Assembly (NCBI GenBank): GCA_047606545.1
Contig: JASGEI010000010.1
Coordinates: forward strand, 68,037-132,036
Source of the DNA: JASGDC01 sp047606545
Lineage (GTDB): Bacteria; Actinomycetota; Actinomycetes; Actinomycetales; Micrococcaceae
Direction: 5' to 3'
DNA length: 64,000 nucleotides
Both the position numbers and the translations under genes were made by a program. Positions 15,634 to 26,600 of the stretch are shown in pieces. Under the pieces are notes generated by a model, which was not told the DNA's origin, ran no database searches, and saw nothing but the letters and a program-made list of their open reading frames with translations. The stretch's first letter is position 1. Each line of letters begins with the position of its first letter.

Positions 15634-16742
15634 TGTGCTTGCTCCTGTTGTTTTCGCCAGCGAATTCCTGCATCAATAAATTGGTCCAAATCTCCATCAA
15701 ATACTGCCTGCGCATTACCAACTTCATAGCTGGTACGTAAATCCTTAACCATTTGATATGGGTTTAATACATAAGACCTAATTTGATCCCCCCAACTAGC
15801 TTTAACATTACCAGCTAGTTCCTTTTGAGTCGCTTTTTCTTCTTCTTGTTTCAAGAGTAACAGCCTCGACTGTAATACTTTCATGGCAGCAGCTTTATTT
15901 TGAATTTGTGATTTCTCATTTTGCATTGAAACTACAATACCCGTAGGCAAATGCGTCAGACGTACTGCAGAATCTGTAGTATTTACTGATTGACCACCAG
16001 GTCCGGAAGAACGGAATACGTCCACTTTAATATCATTATCTGGAATTTCGATGTGGTCAGTTTGTTCAATTAGCGGAATAACTTCTACTGCAGCAAATGA
16101 AGTTTCACGAGTACCTTTACCACCAAAAGGACTTAAACGCACTAGCCTATGAGTTCCAGCTTCCATACTTAACCGTCCATATGCATAAGGTACTTTAACT
16201 TCAAAAGTTGCGGATTTAATACCAGCAACTTTGGCATAAGAAGTATCTAATACTTTAGTAGGATAGCCATGACGTTCTGCCCAACGGAGATACATTCTTA
16301 ACAACATATTAGCAAAGTCAGCTGCATCATCCCCTCCTACGCCAGTACGAATTGTAACTACTGCTTCCCGCTCATCATACTTACCCGATAACAAAGTAAC
16401 TATTTCTAACTCTTTAAGGTCTTTGTCTAGTTTCTCAAGGTCAGTCTCAGCTTCTTTAAGACTGTAGGCATCGTCCTCTGCTTCAGCAAGTTCAATTAGG
16501 ACTTCAACATCTTCAATTCGTGCAGCTAGAGAATCTAATTTCTTTAACTCATTTTGATAAGTTGAAAGCTGAGTAGTAACTAATTGCGCATTTTCTGGGT
16601 TATCCCAAATATCAGGTGCCGATGCCTGCTCACTTAATTCAGCAATCTTCACTTCAAGCTTTGTGGTATCACTAACTTCGGTGATTGATGCGTAAAGAGT
16701 TTTAACGTTTTTAAGCGCTAATGCTAAATCAAAATTTGCCAT
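15630..16742 (-). CDS. prfB: Peptide chain release factor 2
   Basis: RF2 reads UGA and UAA stop codons. The 370-residue protein has the GGQ motif in SSGPGGQSVNTTDSAVRLTHLP for peptidyl-tRNA hydrolysis and the SPF codon-recognition tripeptide in RLSPFGGKGTRETSF. The frame is continuous from ATG 16742, so there is no autoregulatory +1 frameshift, as is usual in Actinobacteria. The stop codon TGA overlaps the ftsE start codon by 4 bases. The prfB-ftsE-ftsX order is conserved in actinobacteria. Confidence 0.97.
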   Translation of the reverse strand: MANFDLALALKNVKTLYASITEVSDTTKLEVKIAELSEQASAPDIWDNPENAQLVTTQLSTYQNELKKLDSLAARIEDVEVLIELAEAEDDAYSLKEAETDLEKLDKDLKELEIVTLLSGKYDEREAVVTIRTGVGGDDAADFANMLLRMYLRWAERHGYPTKVLDTSYAKVAGIKSATFEVKVPYAYGRLSMEAGTHRLVRLSPFGGKGTRETSFAAVEVIPLIEQTDHIEIPDNDIKVDVFRSSGPGGQSVNTTDSAVRLTHLPTGIVVSMQNEKSQIQNKAAAMKVLQSRLLLLKQEEEKATQKELAGNVKASWGDQIRSYVLNPYQMVKDLRTSYEVGNAQAVFDGDLDQFIDAGIRWRKQQEQAQ

Positions 16743-16784
16743 AAAGTCTATTGTATCCAGAAACTAAGCTATTAAGTATGCTCA

Positions 16785-17591
16785 TCAACGGCGCAGGAAA
16801 TCTACTGCATCCTCAATATCGCCATCAAAAGCTTTTTTACCCTTTTCCATCACAATTCCACGTTCACAAATTTCTTTAATCATATCTAAATCATGAGAAA
16901 CCACCACTAAAGTCTTACCAGATTCTTTTAGCTCAAGAATCTTCTTTTTACACTTTGCCTGGAAAGGTTCATCACCAACTGCTAAAATCTCATCTACCAA
17001 GAAAACATCTGGATCAGTATGAATTGCTACTGCGAAAGCTAGCCGCAAAAACATACCCGAAGAGTAAAACTTCACTTCAGTATCAATAAACTCTTCAATT
17101 TCAGAGAAAGCTACAATATCGTCAAAACAAGCATCAATTTCAGCTTCTGTCATCCCCAAAATTGAACCATTTAGGTAAACATTTTCACGCCCAGATAAAT
17201 CTGGATGAAAACCAGCACCTACTTCAATCAAACCTGCAACTTTACCTCTAGTATAAATATGCCCTGCATCAGGTTGCATTACTCCCGAAATTAGCTTCAA
17301 AGTCGTAGATTTGCCAGAACCGTTATAGCCGATAATAGCCATCGATTCACCTTCATAAACATCGTATGAAACACTATCGATTGCTAAGAAAGTATCTTTC
17401 AAATCATCTTTACGACCTTTGAATAACCATACGATAGCTTCTTTAATCGAGCGAGTATTGCGTAAGGTAAAACGTTTATAAATATCCTCTACAATAATAG
17501 ATTTACGAGAGTTCTTTAAAATACTTTCTCGACGTAATCGTCGTTTCTCTCGCCGTTGCTCTTGAGTTCCTTTAAGTTTTTCTTTTGCCAT
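16785..17591 (-). CDS. Polysaccharide ABC exporter ATPase (Wzt/RfbE-like)
   Basis: This 268-residue ATP-binding subunit belongs to the polysaccharide or lipid-linked glycan export group. Walker A is GYNGSGKST and Walker B VFLVDEILAVGDEPF. The signature region YSSGMFLRLAFAVAIHTDP is typical of the Wzt/TagH branch. An N-terminal basic extension (residues 1-25) precedes the domain. No carbohydrate-binding C-terminal domain is present. In mycobacteria the corresponding Wzm-Wzt pair exports the galactan precursor; the neighbouring glf and glfT2-like genes support that role here. The start overlaps the permease stop as TAATG. Confidence 0.9.
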   Translation of the reverse strand: MAKEKLKGTQEQRREKRRLRRESILKNSRKSIIVEDIYKRFTLRNTRSIKEAIVWLFKGRKDDLKDTFLAIDSVSYDVYEGESMAIIGYNGSGKSTTLKLISGVMQPDAGHIYTRGKVAGLIEVGAGFHPDLSGRENVYLNGSILGMTEAEIDACFDDIVAFSEIEEFIDTEVKFYSSGMFLRLAFAVAIHTDPDVFLVDEILAVGDEPFQAKCKKKILELKESGKTLVVVSHDLDMIKEICERGIVMEKGKKAFDGDIEDAVDFLRR

Positions 17592-18493
17592 TACAGTTCC
17601 TGAGCGAATTTTCCTTCAAGTTTACGGAACATAAATGCCCCAAGTGCTAAGAATGCCAAACTAATCAATAGCGCTACTCCAGCATCATGTAACAAATGCG
17701 GAGCTAATGCATGCTGCAGTTCTGGATTACTAGGGTTTTTATCAATAGTGGGGTACCAGAACGACCAGTGGAATAATTCTACAGCAGTGGTAATTGGGTT
17801 TGCCATATAAAACTGAAACCAGAAGTTATTCAACTGTTCTTGTACTAAATCCCAAGTATAAACCACTGGAGAAAGCCACATCAAAATTGATAGTAACAAA
17901 TCTACAAAGTTTTCCACATCACGATAGAAAACGTTAAGGGCTGCTGCAATTAAACCTAAACCAACTGCTAAAATTGTCACAATAATAAATGCTAATATTG
18001 CAACTAAAAATCCCTTAAAACTTGGTCGCCAACCTGAATACAAAGACCCAGCAAGCAATACTACTAGTGCCGGGATGAAGTGAATTCCTGATACCCAAGT
18101 AGAGGCTATTGGGAATAACTCTCGTGGCAAGTAAATTTTGTTTACTAAAGCACCATTACCAACTACGGAACGAGCTGCGTTACCAAAAGCTTCTGAAAAG
18201 TAGGTAATCAAAGCAGTTCCACAAAACATATACAATGCGAAATTTTGTACTGCTCCACCACGGTTCATAATAATACCCAAGGCAATATACTGTACAACGA
18301 AAATTACCATAGGTTTAAAATAAGACCAAAGTAAGCCAAGCACCGAGTTACGATACCGGACACTAATCTCTTTTTTCACCAATAGGTGTAATAATTCTCT
18401 ACGACGCCAAACGTCTTTAAGACCCTGACCACGGCCGGGGATGCTAAAACCTTCTGGAATAGTAGGCTTTTTTGCCACCGTCTTAGTGCTCAT
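17591..18493 (-). CDS. Polysaccharide ABC exporter permease (Wzm/RfbD-like)
   Basis: This 300-residue membrane protein has six predicted helices. Its N-terminal amphipathic part, LKDVWRRRELLHLLVKKEISVRYRNSVLGLLWSYFKP in outline, is the hallmark of Wzm/TagG permeases. It would form the channel for lipid-linked galactofuranan with the ATPase encoded downstream (one-base overlap). It lies 8 bp after the glfT2-like gene, placing synthesis and export in one transcript. Confidence 0.9.
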   Translation of the reverse strand: MSTKTVAKKPTIPEGFSIPGRGQGLKDVWRRRELLHLLVKKEISVRYRNSVLGLLWSYFKPMVIFVVQYIALGIIMNRGGAVQNFALYMFCGTALITYFSEAFGNAARSVVGNGALVNKIYLPRELFPIASTWVSGIHFIPALVVLLAGSLYSGWRPSFKGFLVAILAFIIVTILAVGLGLIAAALNVFYRDVENFVDLLLSILMWLSPVVYTWDLVQEQLNNFWFQFYMANPITTAVELFHWSFWYPTIDKNPSNPELQHALAPHLLHDAGVALLISLAFLALGAFMFRKLEGKFAQEL

Positions 18494-18501
18494 ATTAGTT
18501 A

Positions 18502-20496
18502 TTATTCCTCAGTAATTTTATCGAAAGTTTTCTTCCAAGCTGCTGTTGAAGTAATCTCTGATAGTGCCTCACGATATTCTTTCCGAAGTCGTGGCCATTC
18601 TTTCAATAATTTAGCATGGGCATTTGCAGATTCAACACCGAGCTCTTGTAGTAGTTCAGAATCACGACGATACCACGATGATGCAGTACCTTCTGCGTTA
18701 GTCACTACTACAGAATCGTATTGCGCTAAACGATACCACTTAGCATCTTGGTGTGCAATGTTTGCCTCTGGATGTTCGGTAGAACCAGACTTAAAGGCAC
18801 TACTTAATTGACGAGCTAGTGCTTTACCCATGACTGGAATTGCACGAATACCCCATACGTGTTTAAAGTCATTTGGCTTCTTACGTGGTTTGTTTGGCTT
18901 TGCCATTGGGAAAGCTTCTGGGTCAGTCTCATAGGTAGAGTCTGGGAAGTTTTTAGCTAAACCACGTACTTCTGGTAGACGTTCTGTCAATAAATCATGA
19001 AGTTGATCTGGTCCTTGAATCAAATCTTGATATCCCATATTACGAACAGTCTGAGTATAATATTGCATCGATACTAGGTGTTTAATATCCTCATATTGAG
19101 TTTCACGTACTAGACGCCCACCCATTTCAAAGTCTGAATGCAGTAGTGAAGTAATTATGCGGTTACGAATATGGAAATATGCTTGCCAGTCAGTGGCGTC
19201 ATCTTTATCAGCCCATGAAATATGCCAAATAGCAGCACCTGGTAATGAAACGGTAGGATAGCCTGCTTCTTTAGCACGTAAACCATATTCCATGTCATCC
19301 CACTTAATAAATACCGGCAGTGAAAGTCCAATGTCACGAATAATTTTTGTAGGAATTAAACACATCCACCAGCCGTTATAATCTACATCATATCGACGGT
19401 GCAACCACGGAGTCTCACGAAGTGAAGAAGAGCTGAAGTCATGGTAATGTGCCATGACTTCATTTGGCTTAGCTGGCAAGAAACGATAGTGGTCAATAGT
19501 CTCACCATAAACATATAGTGATGGACGATTATACAAGTCAAAGAAGTGACCACCGACGATAGTCGGGCGACGAGAATAGTCTGCAAATGCAGTCTGACGC
19601 AAGAAACTCTCAGGCTCCAGCATAATGTCATCATCAAGCAAAATTAGGTAATCTGCATCAGAATTTTCACTAGCTTCGTACATAGCACGCGAGAAACCTC
19701 CTGAGCCACCGACATTCTTTTGGTTAATTATCTTTAGCTGATTACCTAGTTTTTCTGCTGTTTCATCAAAACCATCTTCATCTTGAACCTTTTGAGTACC
19801 TTGATCTACGATAATGATTTCTTTAAGCTTGCCACGAATGTCATCATTATCAGCAATGACCTTTGCAGTAGCTGCACAATAGTCAGGACGATTGAAAGTA
19901 GTAATGCCAAGTGAGTAACTACCTTCATTACCATTATCAATAGTCTGGTAGTGCGCCTCGACTAACTTGAAGCCCTTAGCTTTTGCTACAAGGTCAAACC
20001 AATACCAACCGCCGTCACCGAATGGCTTTAGGTTAAGATCAACTACAGTAGTCGCTTGTCCTTTAACTGCAAATGAATCCACACGTTGCTGTGAACCTTT
20101 AGCATTAGAACGGTTTATTGCTACCGTACCTTCACCTTCAGTTTTTACTACAAGCTGTATTTTTTCAACTGAAGTCCAACGTCTCCAGTAACTAGCAGGA
20201 AATGCGTTAAAATAAGTAGCAAATGAAACTCGGTCACCAAGAGCCACAATCATGCTTCGTTTATCCAGAATTGCTTCAGTGAAAGCATCACCACTACTCG
20301 TTGCAGAACCTAGCGCTACATTTTCTGTTGCAGAATCCATAGTAGCTGCTAGATTTGAATAACCAACACCTGAATCAATGTAAAGTGGGATTACATCTGT
20401 ATCTTTAGCATCTGGCAGGATAACACGCTGGATTACACGCCAATTTTCTTTTTTCCCTTTAGGTTCAGAGATTGTTCCCATAATCTTTTGTGTCAT
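18502..20496 (-). CDS. glfT2: Galactofuranosyltransferase GlfT2-like
   Basis: GlfT2 polymerises galactofuranose from UDP-Galf with alternating linkages. The 664-residue protein has the family architecture: an N-terminal beta-rich domain (about 1-195), a GT-A domain starting at LGITTFNRPDYC, the metal-binding Asp288-Asp289-Asp290 in LLDDDIML, the WDDMEYGLRA catalytic-base motif (about 399-408) and the conserved His425 in AIWHISW. A helical C-terminal part follows. Length and motif positions match mycobacterial GlfT2. Its ATG overlaps the glf stop codon by one base (TAATG). Confidence 0.93.
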   Translation of the reverse strand: MTQKIMGTISEPKGKKENWRVIQRVILPDAKDTDVIPLYIDSGVGYSNLAATMDSATENVALGSATSSGDAFTEAILDKRSMIVALGDRVSFATYFNAFPASYWRRWTSVEKIQLVVKTEGEGTVAINRSNAKGSQQRVDSFAVKGQATTVVDLNLKPFGDGGWYWFDLVAKAKGFKLVEAHYQTIDNGNEGSYSLGITTFNRPDYCAATAKVIADNDDIRGKLKEIIIVDQGTQKVQDEDGFDETAEKLGNQLKIINQKNVGGSGGFSRAMYEASENSDADYLILLDDDIMLEPESFLRQTAFADYSRRPTIVGGHFFDLYNRPSLYVYGETIDHYRFLPAKPNEVMAHYHDFSSSSLRETPWLHRRYDVDYNGWWMCLIPTKIIRDIGLSLPVFIKWDDMEYGLRAKEAGYPTVSLPGAAIWHISWADKDDATDWQAYFHIRNRIITSLLHSDFEMGGRLVRETQYEDIKHLVSMQYYTQTVRNMGYQDLIQGPDQLHDLLTERLPEVRGLAKNFPDSTYETDPEAFPMAKPNKPRKKPNDFKHVWGIRAIPVMGKALARQLSSAFKSGSTEHPEANIAHQDAKWYRLAQYDSVVVTNAEGTASSWYRRDSELLQELGVESANAHAKLLKEWPRLRKEYREALSEITSTAAWKKTFDKITEE

Positions 20497-21683
20497 TAGT
20501 CGTCTACCCCACCGCTTTCCAGCTTAGCTTTACCTTCAAAATATGGTTTAAGTTTATTATCGAACATTGATAGTGCTGCACCAATTGCCATGTGCATATC
20601 TAAATATTTATATGTACCAAGTCGACCACCGAATAATACATCTTTTTCCCCTTTAGCAAGGTCACGATATGCTAATAAACCTTTACGATCTTGATCAGTA
20701 TTCACTGGATAGTATGGTTCATCATCTTTACCAGCAAAGCGAGAGTATTCGCGCATAATTACTGTAGCATCTTTCGTGTAGCTGCGTTCTGGGTGAAAAT
20801 GGCGGAATTCATGGATACGAGTATACGGCACATCTGAGTCAGCATAATTCATTACTGAACAACCTTGAAAATCTTCAGTTTCAAGTACTTCTTCTTCAAG
20901 ATCGATAGTACGCCATGATAAGTCGCCTTCAGCATAATCAAAGTAGCGATCTACTGCGCCAGTGTATACTACTGGAATTTGACCAGTAACTTTAGCTTTA
21001 GAGTATTCATGGCTATCGTCAAAGAAATCTGTATTAAGTCGAACTTCAATATTTGGATTATCCGCCATGCGTTCTAGCCATGCTGTATAGCCATCAACTG
21101 GCAATCCCTCATACTTGTCATTGAAGTAGCGGTTATCGTAGTTATAACGTACTGGTAAGCGGCTAATAATACCTGCTGGCAAGTCTTTCGGATCAGTTTG
21201 CCACTGCTTCCCAGTGTATTCTTTAATAAATGCCTCATAAAGTGGACGACCAATTAATGAAATACCTTTATCATTTAAGTTTTCTGGATCGGTACCAGCA
21301 AGTTCTGCAGCTTGCTTCTTAATAAGAGCTTTTGCTTCTTCTGGCCCATAAGCCGCATTAAAGAACTGGTTTATGGTACCAAGATTGATAGGCATTGGAT
21401 ATACGATGCCTTTATGATTAGTGTAAACTCGATGCACATAATTAGTAAACTCAGTAAAACGGTTTACATATTCCCAAACTCGTTCGTTTGAAGTATGAAA
21501 AAGGTGCGCCCCATAACGATGTACCTCTATACCCGTTTGCTTTTCTTTTTCGCTATATGCGTTACCACCAATATGATGACGGCGGTCTAAAATAACTACT
21601 TTTAATCCCAAGTCATTTGCGGCGCGTTCTGCAATAGTCAAACCAAACAACCCAGAACCCACGACCACTAAATCAGCACTCAT
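20496..21683 (-). CDS. glf: UDP-galactopyranose mutase
   Basis: Glf is a flavoenzyme that converts UDP-galactopyranose to UDP-galactofuranose. The 395-residue protein starts with a dinucleotide-binding motif (LVVVGSGLFGLTIAERAA) and contains HRRHHIGGNAYS-like and HLFHTSNERVW segments, the mobile-loop region with EYTGKQWQTDP, and the C-terminal FGGRLGTYKYLDMHMAIG motif that binds FAD. It supplies the donor to the GlfT2-like enzyme encoded next. GalE, encoded at 51 kb, would supply the UDP-galactose. Confidence 0.97.
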   Translation of the reverse strand: MSADLVVVGSGLFGLTIAERAANDLGLKVVILDRRHHIGGNAYSEKEKQTGIEVHRYGAHLFHTSNERVWEYVNRFTEFTNYVHRVYTNHKGIVYPMPINLGTINQFFNAAYGPEEAKALIKKQAAELAGTDPENLNDKGISLIGRPLYEAFIKEYTGKQWQTDPKDLPAGIISRLPVRYNYDNRYFNDKYEGLPVDGYTAWLERMADNPNIEVRLNTDFFDDSHEYSKAKVTGQIPVVYTGAVDRYFDYAEGDLSWRTIDLEEEVLETEDFQGCSVMNYADSDVPYTRIHEFRHFHPERSYTKDATVIMREYSRFAGKDDEPYYPVNTDQDRKGLLAYRDLAKGEKDVLFGGRLGTYKYLDMHMAIGAALSMFDNKLKPYFEGKAKLESGGVDD

Positions 21684-21728
21684 ATGTACTCTCCACTCTA
21701 AAATATATTTATTCTATTTTAACTTACG

Positions 21729-21770
21729 CTCAGCAACTTCCTGAAAATATCTAGCCAAATTTATGCTGAG
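21729..21770. repeat. Inverted repeat between the two-domain glycosyltransferase and glf genes
   Basis: CTCAGCA (21729-21735) and TGCTGAG (21764-21770) form a 7-bp stem with a 28-nt loop. It lies in the 96-bp gap after the glycosyltransferase region and before glf on the minus strand. It could be a weak attenuator or regulator site. Confidence 0.3.
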
Positions 21771-21779
21771 AAAATTCAA

Positions 21780-23576
21780 CTATTTTTCTTTTGCCAAAAC
21801 CTTGCGGTAAAGTTGCTTTCTAACGTTTTCAGGGATAAACCTATACCCACCTCGAATAGCAATATTGCGTATCCACTGTATCGGAGACACAAATCCTTCT
21901 GCTAGGAAATGGTTTTGTAATTTAATTTCTGAGATGAAGACTTCTGCGCCACCTCTACGTTTATAAGCGCCAGCACTAACACGATAAAGCAATAAAGGCT
22001 CCACTACATTTGCTACTTTTGCTCCAGCTTCGATTAGCCTTGCCCATAACCAATAATCTTCAAGTAAGTTTAATTTACGATACCCACCTGCGGCTATAAC
22101 CTTTGATTTTCGATACATCACAGTAGGGTGGTTAAAAGGACAAGAGAACCTTGCTTGCTTGATAATCTCTTCAGGATTATCTTTTACAATTCTTTCAGCA
22201 ACTATGTGGTCTTCACTACCGTTAAATTCCAATAATGAACTACCTACAATATCTGCACCTTCTTTGATAATCTTTAATTGTTTTTTGAAGCGCTCAGGCA
22301 ATGAAATATCGTCAGCATCCATACGTGCCACAATTTCATAACTACACCGAGCTAATCCAACATCTAGTGCTGTAGCTAATCCACTATTTTCTTCAAGAAT
22401 ATGGTGGATAAAAGGTACATTAGCTTCTGTCGCGTAAGATTTAATTAACTCAGTTAGTTCTTTACCAATTGGACCATCTTGAACCACTACTACTTCATCT
22501 GGCTTTAAAATCTGATCTTCAGTAATAGATTGATATGCTCTGGCAAAAAACTCCGGATGATCATTTTTGTAAACTGGCAATAATACTGAAAATTTTGCTG
22601 GAATTTCGTCTTTTACTTTATCCGCGAATATTGATTGTAGTTTATAAGTTTCTTTTAAAACAACCTCGTTGCTGCTTGGAACTTTAGTAATACCTTCTTT
22701 GAACCCAGTACCAAAATGCTTAACAAGCTGAATTGGGTCTTTGGACTTTGTGATGGTCTTTCCCCAACGTAAAACTGAAGATCCACCATATAAAACTTTT
22801 TCCGCAGGAGATAATGAATTGGAATACTTAAACATCCACAACTTATTTCGAACTTCCCAAATAAACCTGGCACCGGGATCTTTATCAGTAGAACCAAATT
22901 CTTTGGTAAGGTGCAAAACTTCACTAGTCGGAGCAAAAAGCCCTACTGCATATTTTGCAAGCCTAGTGCTGTATTCAAAATCATCATTCCATAAGAAATA
23001 ATCTGCAATTGGTAAACCGACCCGTTTCACATCTTTTGTATCAACTAATAAAGATACAAATGAAGCACTACGCACTTGAATAGCATCAACAGCTTTAGCT
23101 GCCTCAATGGCACTTGGCGCAACTGAAGGTCGCTGTCTTGGGGTGTTCATCGGGTGCTCACGTCCGTCATTCCAAACTACTTTGCTGGCTACAAAGGCTG
23201 GGCGCCCAGCAGAAATTGGTGAATAATTATACCAAGCTCGGACTAGTTCTTTAAGAGTTTCAGTTTTTGGGACAGTGTCATCATCCATTAGCCAAAGTAA
23301 TTGTGGGGCTAGTTTCATAGCTTCAGCCATACCAACTGTAAAACCGCCCGCACCACCCATATTCTTAGTTAAAGCAATTACCTTTAAAGGCACTTTCGAA
23401 TCGTAATTAGAAAGGAAATTTTGGGTATCATCGGTAGAAGCATTATCAACCAAAACAATACTCTCTGGAGTAACTTCACCTTTATTAATACCATTTAAAG
23501 TTTGCTCTAAAAGCTCACGCCTATTGTAAGAAACAACAACCGCGATAACTTTAGTATTAATAAAATCTTTACCCAC
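21780..23576 (-). CDS. Two-domain glycosyltransferase: GlfT1-like GT2 fused to a second GT2
   Basis: Two GT-A domains lie in one 598-residue chain. Domain 1 (about 8-260) resembles GlfT1, the galactofuranosyltransferase that primes galactan, with VVVSYNRRELLEQTL, KNMGGAGGF, the DDD motif in LWLMDDDTVP (98-100) and LWNDDFEY (about 195-202). Domain 2 (about 328-540) is a different GT2 of the AmsE type with FSVLLPVYKNDHPEF, MDADDIS (419-425) and LLEDYWLWARL. Both keep their metal-binding aspartates, so both may be active. The gene is upstream of glf on the same strand, separated by 96 bp. The fusion has no frame break. Confidence 0.88.
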   Translation of the reverse strand: MGKDFINTKVIAVVVSYNRRELLEQTLNGINKGEVTPESIVLVDNASTDDTQNFLSNYDSKVPLKVIALTKNMGGAGGFTVGMAEAMKLAPQLLWLMDDDTVPKTETLKELVRAWYNYSPISAGRPAFVASKVVWNDGREHPMNTPRQRPSVAPSAIEAAKAVDAIQVRSASFVSLLVDTKDVKRVGLPIADYFLWNDDFEYSTRLAKYAVGLFAPTSEVLHLTKEFGSTDKDPGARFIWEVRNKLWMFKYSNSLSPAEKVLYGGSSVLRWGKTITKSKDPIQLVKHFGTGFKEGITKVPSSNEVVLKETYKLQSIFADKVKDEIPAKFSVLLPVYKNDHPEFFARAYQSITEDQILKPDEVVVVQDGPIGKELTELIKSYATEANVPFIHHILEENSGLATALDVGLARCSYEIVARMDADDISLPERFKKQLKIIKEGADIVGSSLLEFNGSEDHIVAERIVKDNPEEIIKQARFSCPFNHPTVMYRKSKVIAAGGYRKLNLLEDYWLWARLIEAGAKVANVVEPLLLYRVSAGAYKRRGGAEVFISEIKLQNHFLAEGFVSPIQWIRNIAIRGGYRFIPENVRKQLYRKVLAKEK

Positions 23577-23686
23577 AATAATAACTATAACTGTTAATAC
23601 TGTTATCTATGAATTGTTTGGTCCATTGCTACAATAAAAAATTCTTGGAATTTTCTCTGAACACAGGTTTTGTTATCTTAAGCTAT

Positions 23687-26600
23687 ATGACTGAGCAATA
23701 TTCCACCAATTCGGAAAGTGACATCACTATCTATAGTTATGCTACGCAAAAACTATCTGGTGCAACCAACAATTTAATTAATCGCTTAAATCTACTACCT
23801 GATAAAAGTACATCGTCATTATTTTGTGTCACTGGCCCAAATGCTGGTTTAGTTATTCCTATTCGCAAAGCTGTCTCTATTGGACGTAGCTCTCACTGTG
23901 ATATACAAATAGCTGATGTTCACACTCCTAGGATTGCATTAAAAATTAGTATAGAAAATGCAAGATATTACTTTGAAGTCATAAGTAGTACTGTAATTGT
24001 AAGGTTTCCAGAAAATACTGAATCTCGAACTTTTGTGTGTGGCTCTAAATATACGCTAACTAATGGAATCAGTTTCATAATTGGTGCAAATACTTTTTAT
24101 ATACAAAATTCATGGGAGAAAATAAAACTTAACCAACTACCTAAGTTGCCAAAAGAATCTAAAGAAACTCAAAACTATCGATTGTTATATGCTTTTGCAG
24201 CATTAGCTGCTGCAATTACTACTACCCTTTTATTCCACTCCATAGTGTTCTTAATACTTACTTCAATAACTTTGGTAACTACATGTTTCATTTATTTTTA
24301 TGAAAAGCATCAAAACGCAAAATTAGCTAAGTCTGCTTCCAAGGGATTTAATTGTTATCGCCCCTTGGAATTATTTCAAAAACAGAATATTTTACCTAGA
24401 ACTATAATTGCTTATGGTTATACTAAAACTCACACTTTAACGATACCTAATGATTGCACTACTTTATTTTTGAGCGCTAAACTCCCAAACTTAGTTGGAG
24501 TTTTATGTTGGCTATTACTAACATGGGCACCACAACAAAACTCGAAAGTTCATATCCATGGTAGTACCTTTGCGTGGATAAAACTTTGTTATCGCGAAAA
24601 TATTTACTTACAAAAATATCTAAAATTATGCTCTGCTAAGCAATGCAAAGCAAATGCACCAAGTATTGATATTGGTAACTACCACAATAAAAACCCTAGT
24701 GCTAAGTACTTTAGTATCCCGACAAATCTAAATGCTAGAGATATTATTGCCTGTGATATAAGCTACTTCCTGCAGTTTGTGTCTAGCTATAAGCAACACC
24801 AACTGAATTATGGAAATTATCAAGACAAAATCTTACTAAAAAAGCCTTGGCAGTTTTTCTTAGGTTGTGATCTTAAAACCGGTAAGGCTATCTGGCTAGA
24901 TCTTAATGTAGCTGGACCACATTTTGCTATAGCAGGGACTACGGGATCTGGTAAAAGTGAACTATTAAATGCAGCACTACTTTCTTTATGCTTAAATCAT
25001 AAACCAAGAGAATTGGCTTTGTTTATTTGTGATTTTAAAGGTGGCACCAGCTTAAAGTTACTTGAAGAGCTACCACATACCGTGTTTGCGATGAATAATC
25101 AAAACCTACTTGAAGCAAAACGGGCCTTAAATTTACTTGTTGCAGAAATTAATCGGCGAGAAAGTATATTTGGCAAAAATAAAGTAAAAAATCTAGAAGA
25201 ATACTGCTGTTTAAATCCCCGCACAACAATTCCAAAACTGATTGTGGTAATTGACGAATTTCGAATACTTGTCGAAGAGCTTCCGGATGAACTACCTATT
25301 TTAGTTCGTAGTGTTAGTGTCGGTAGGTCTATGGGCATCCATGTAATCTTTGCAAGTCAAAATATGCAAGGTATTCTTAGTGCTGCTATACGCTCTAATA
25401 TTGGGAGCTTTATCTCGTTAAAAGCTAAAAACATTCAAGATTCAATAGACATTATTCAAACACCTGACGCTGCTGAAATTGTAGATCCCGGGCAAGGTAT
25501 TTTAGTAGATAATGCTGGTAATCAAAGGCTATTCCAAACTTTACTAATTAACCCAGAATATCCAGATAAAATACAACTAGAAACTTTGATTAGTTATGGA
25601 GCACTGAAATCATTAACTCTAACGAAAACACTTCAAATACCTCAAGCACCAAAATTTGAGGTATTGCCATACTTTGTCGGGATAAAATCATTAGCTCTTT
25701 TCCCACCACCATTACCAAAGCAACTAATCTTAACAGCTAAGGAAAAATTACCAAAAAATAGTATTTACCTAGGGAAAATAGACTTTCCAAATATTAAGAC
25801 CCAAGAAAACCTATATTGGAACTACCAAAAACATCCAAAATTAGTTATTGCAGGTGAAAACTCTTTAGAGCAAAGTTGCTTTATTGCAGCAACAATAAAG
25901 CAATTGTTAATGAGTGATAAACCTTGTGCACTAATAGGTAAGAATGATCAAATAAAAATCACCGATACCACTCCTAATCATCAAAAATTAATTTTTTCGG
26001 ATACAGTAACTGAGGTAGAAACATTGTTACTACTTCTAAAAGAACCTGATTTATGTTTAATTATCACTGACTGGGATAGCTTATGGCGGTTAGTTAAATC
26101 AACTGACTTAACCGCATTTCATACTTTTGAAATGTTCTTACTTGCTTCACAAAATATCGTACTAGTCTGTACTAACGCTAATTTCTTTAGTAATCCATTA
26201 GCAAAATATTTTACGGCAAAATTAGTTATGCCATTTTATGATAAGGCTAGCCAAACATTAGCCGAATGCAATAGTGATAGTTTTAGGCACTTCCCTAAAG
26301 GTAGAGCCCGAGCCTATAACGAATTAAACCCTCAACAACTGCAAAACACTGTACAACTTATACAGACTAAACAAAGTACGGGTATTGCAATAACCCCACC
26401 ACTCAAACCGCTACCGCACAAAGTTAATAACGGAGTAATCTATGGTTTAGCTCAACAAAAATTAATATGGAATACAAATAAACAAAAAACTCTATTAATC
26501 AGCGCTGAAAAAGCACAAAAATTAGAATCTCTAGTATTAACAATTATTGAAACCGTAGAAAAAGACCATATTTATTTCTTTGACTGCTCTGAATGTACTG

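Noticed and set aside
15630..16742. Programmed +1 frameshift in prfB
   Set aside because: The frame is continuous from ATG to the stop codon; no internal UGA with a Shine-Dalgarno-like stimulator is present.
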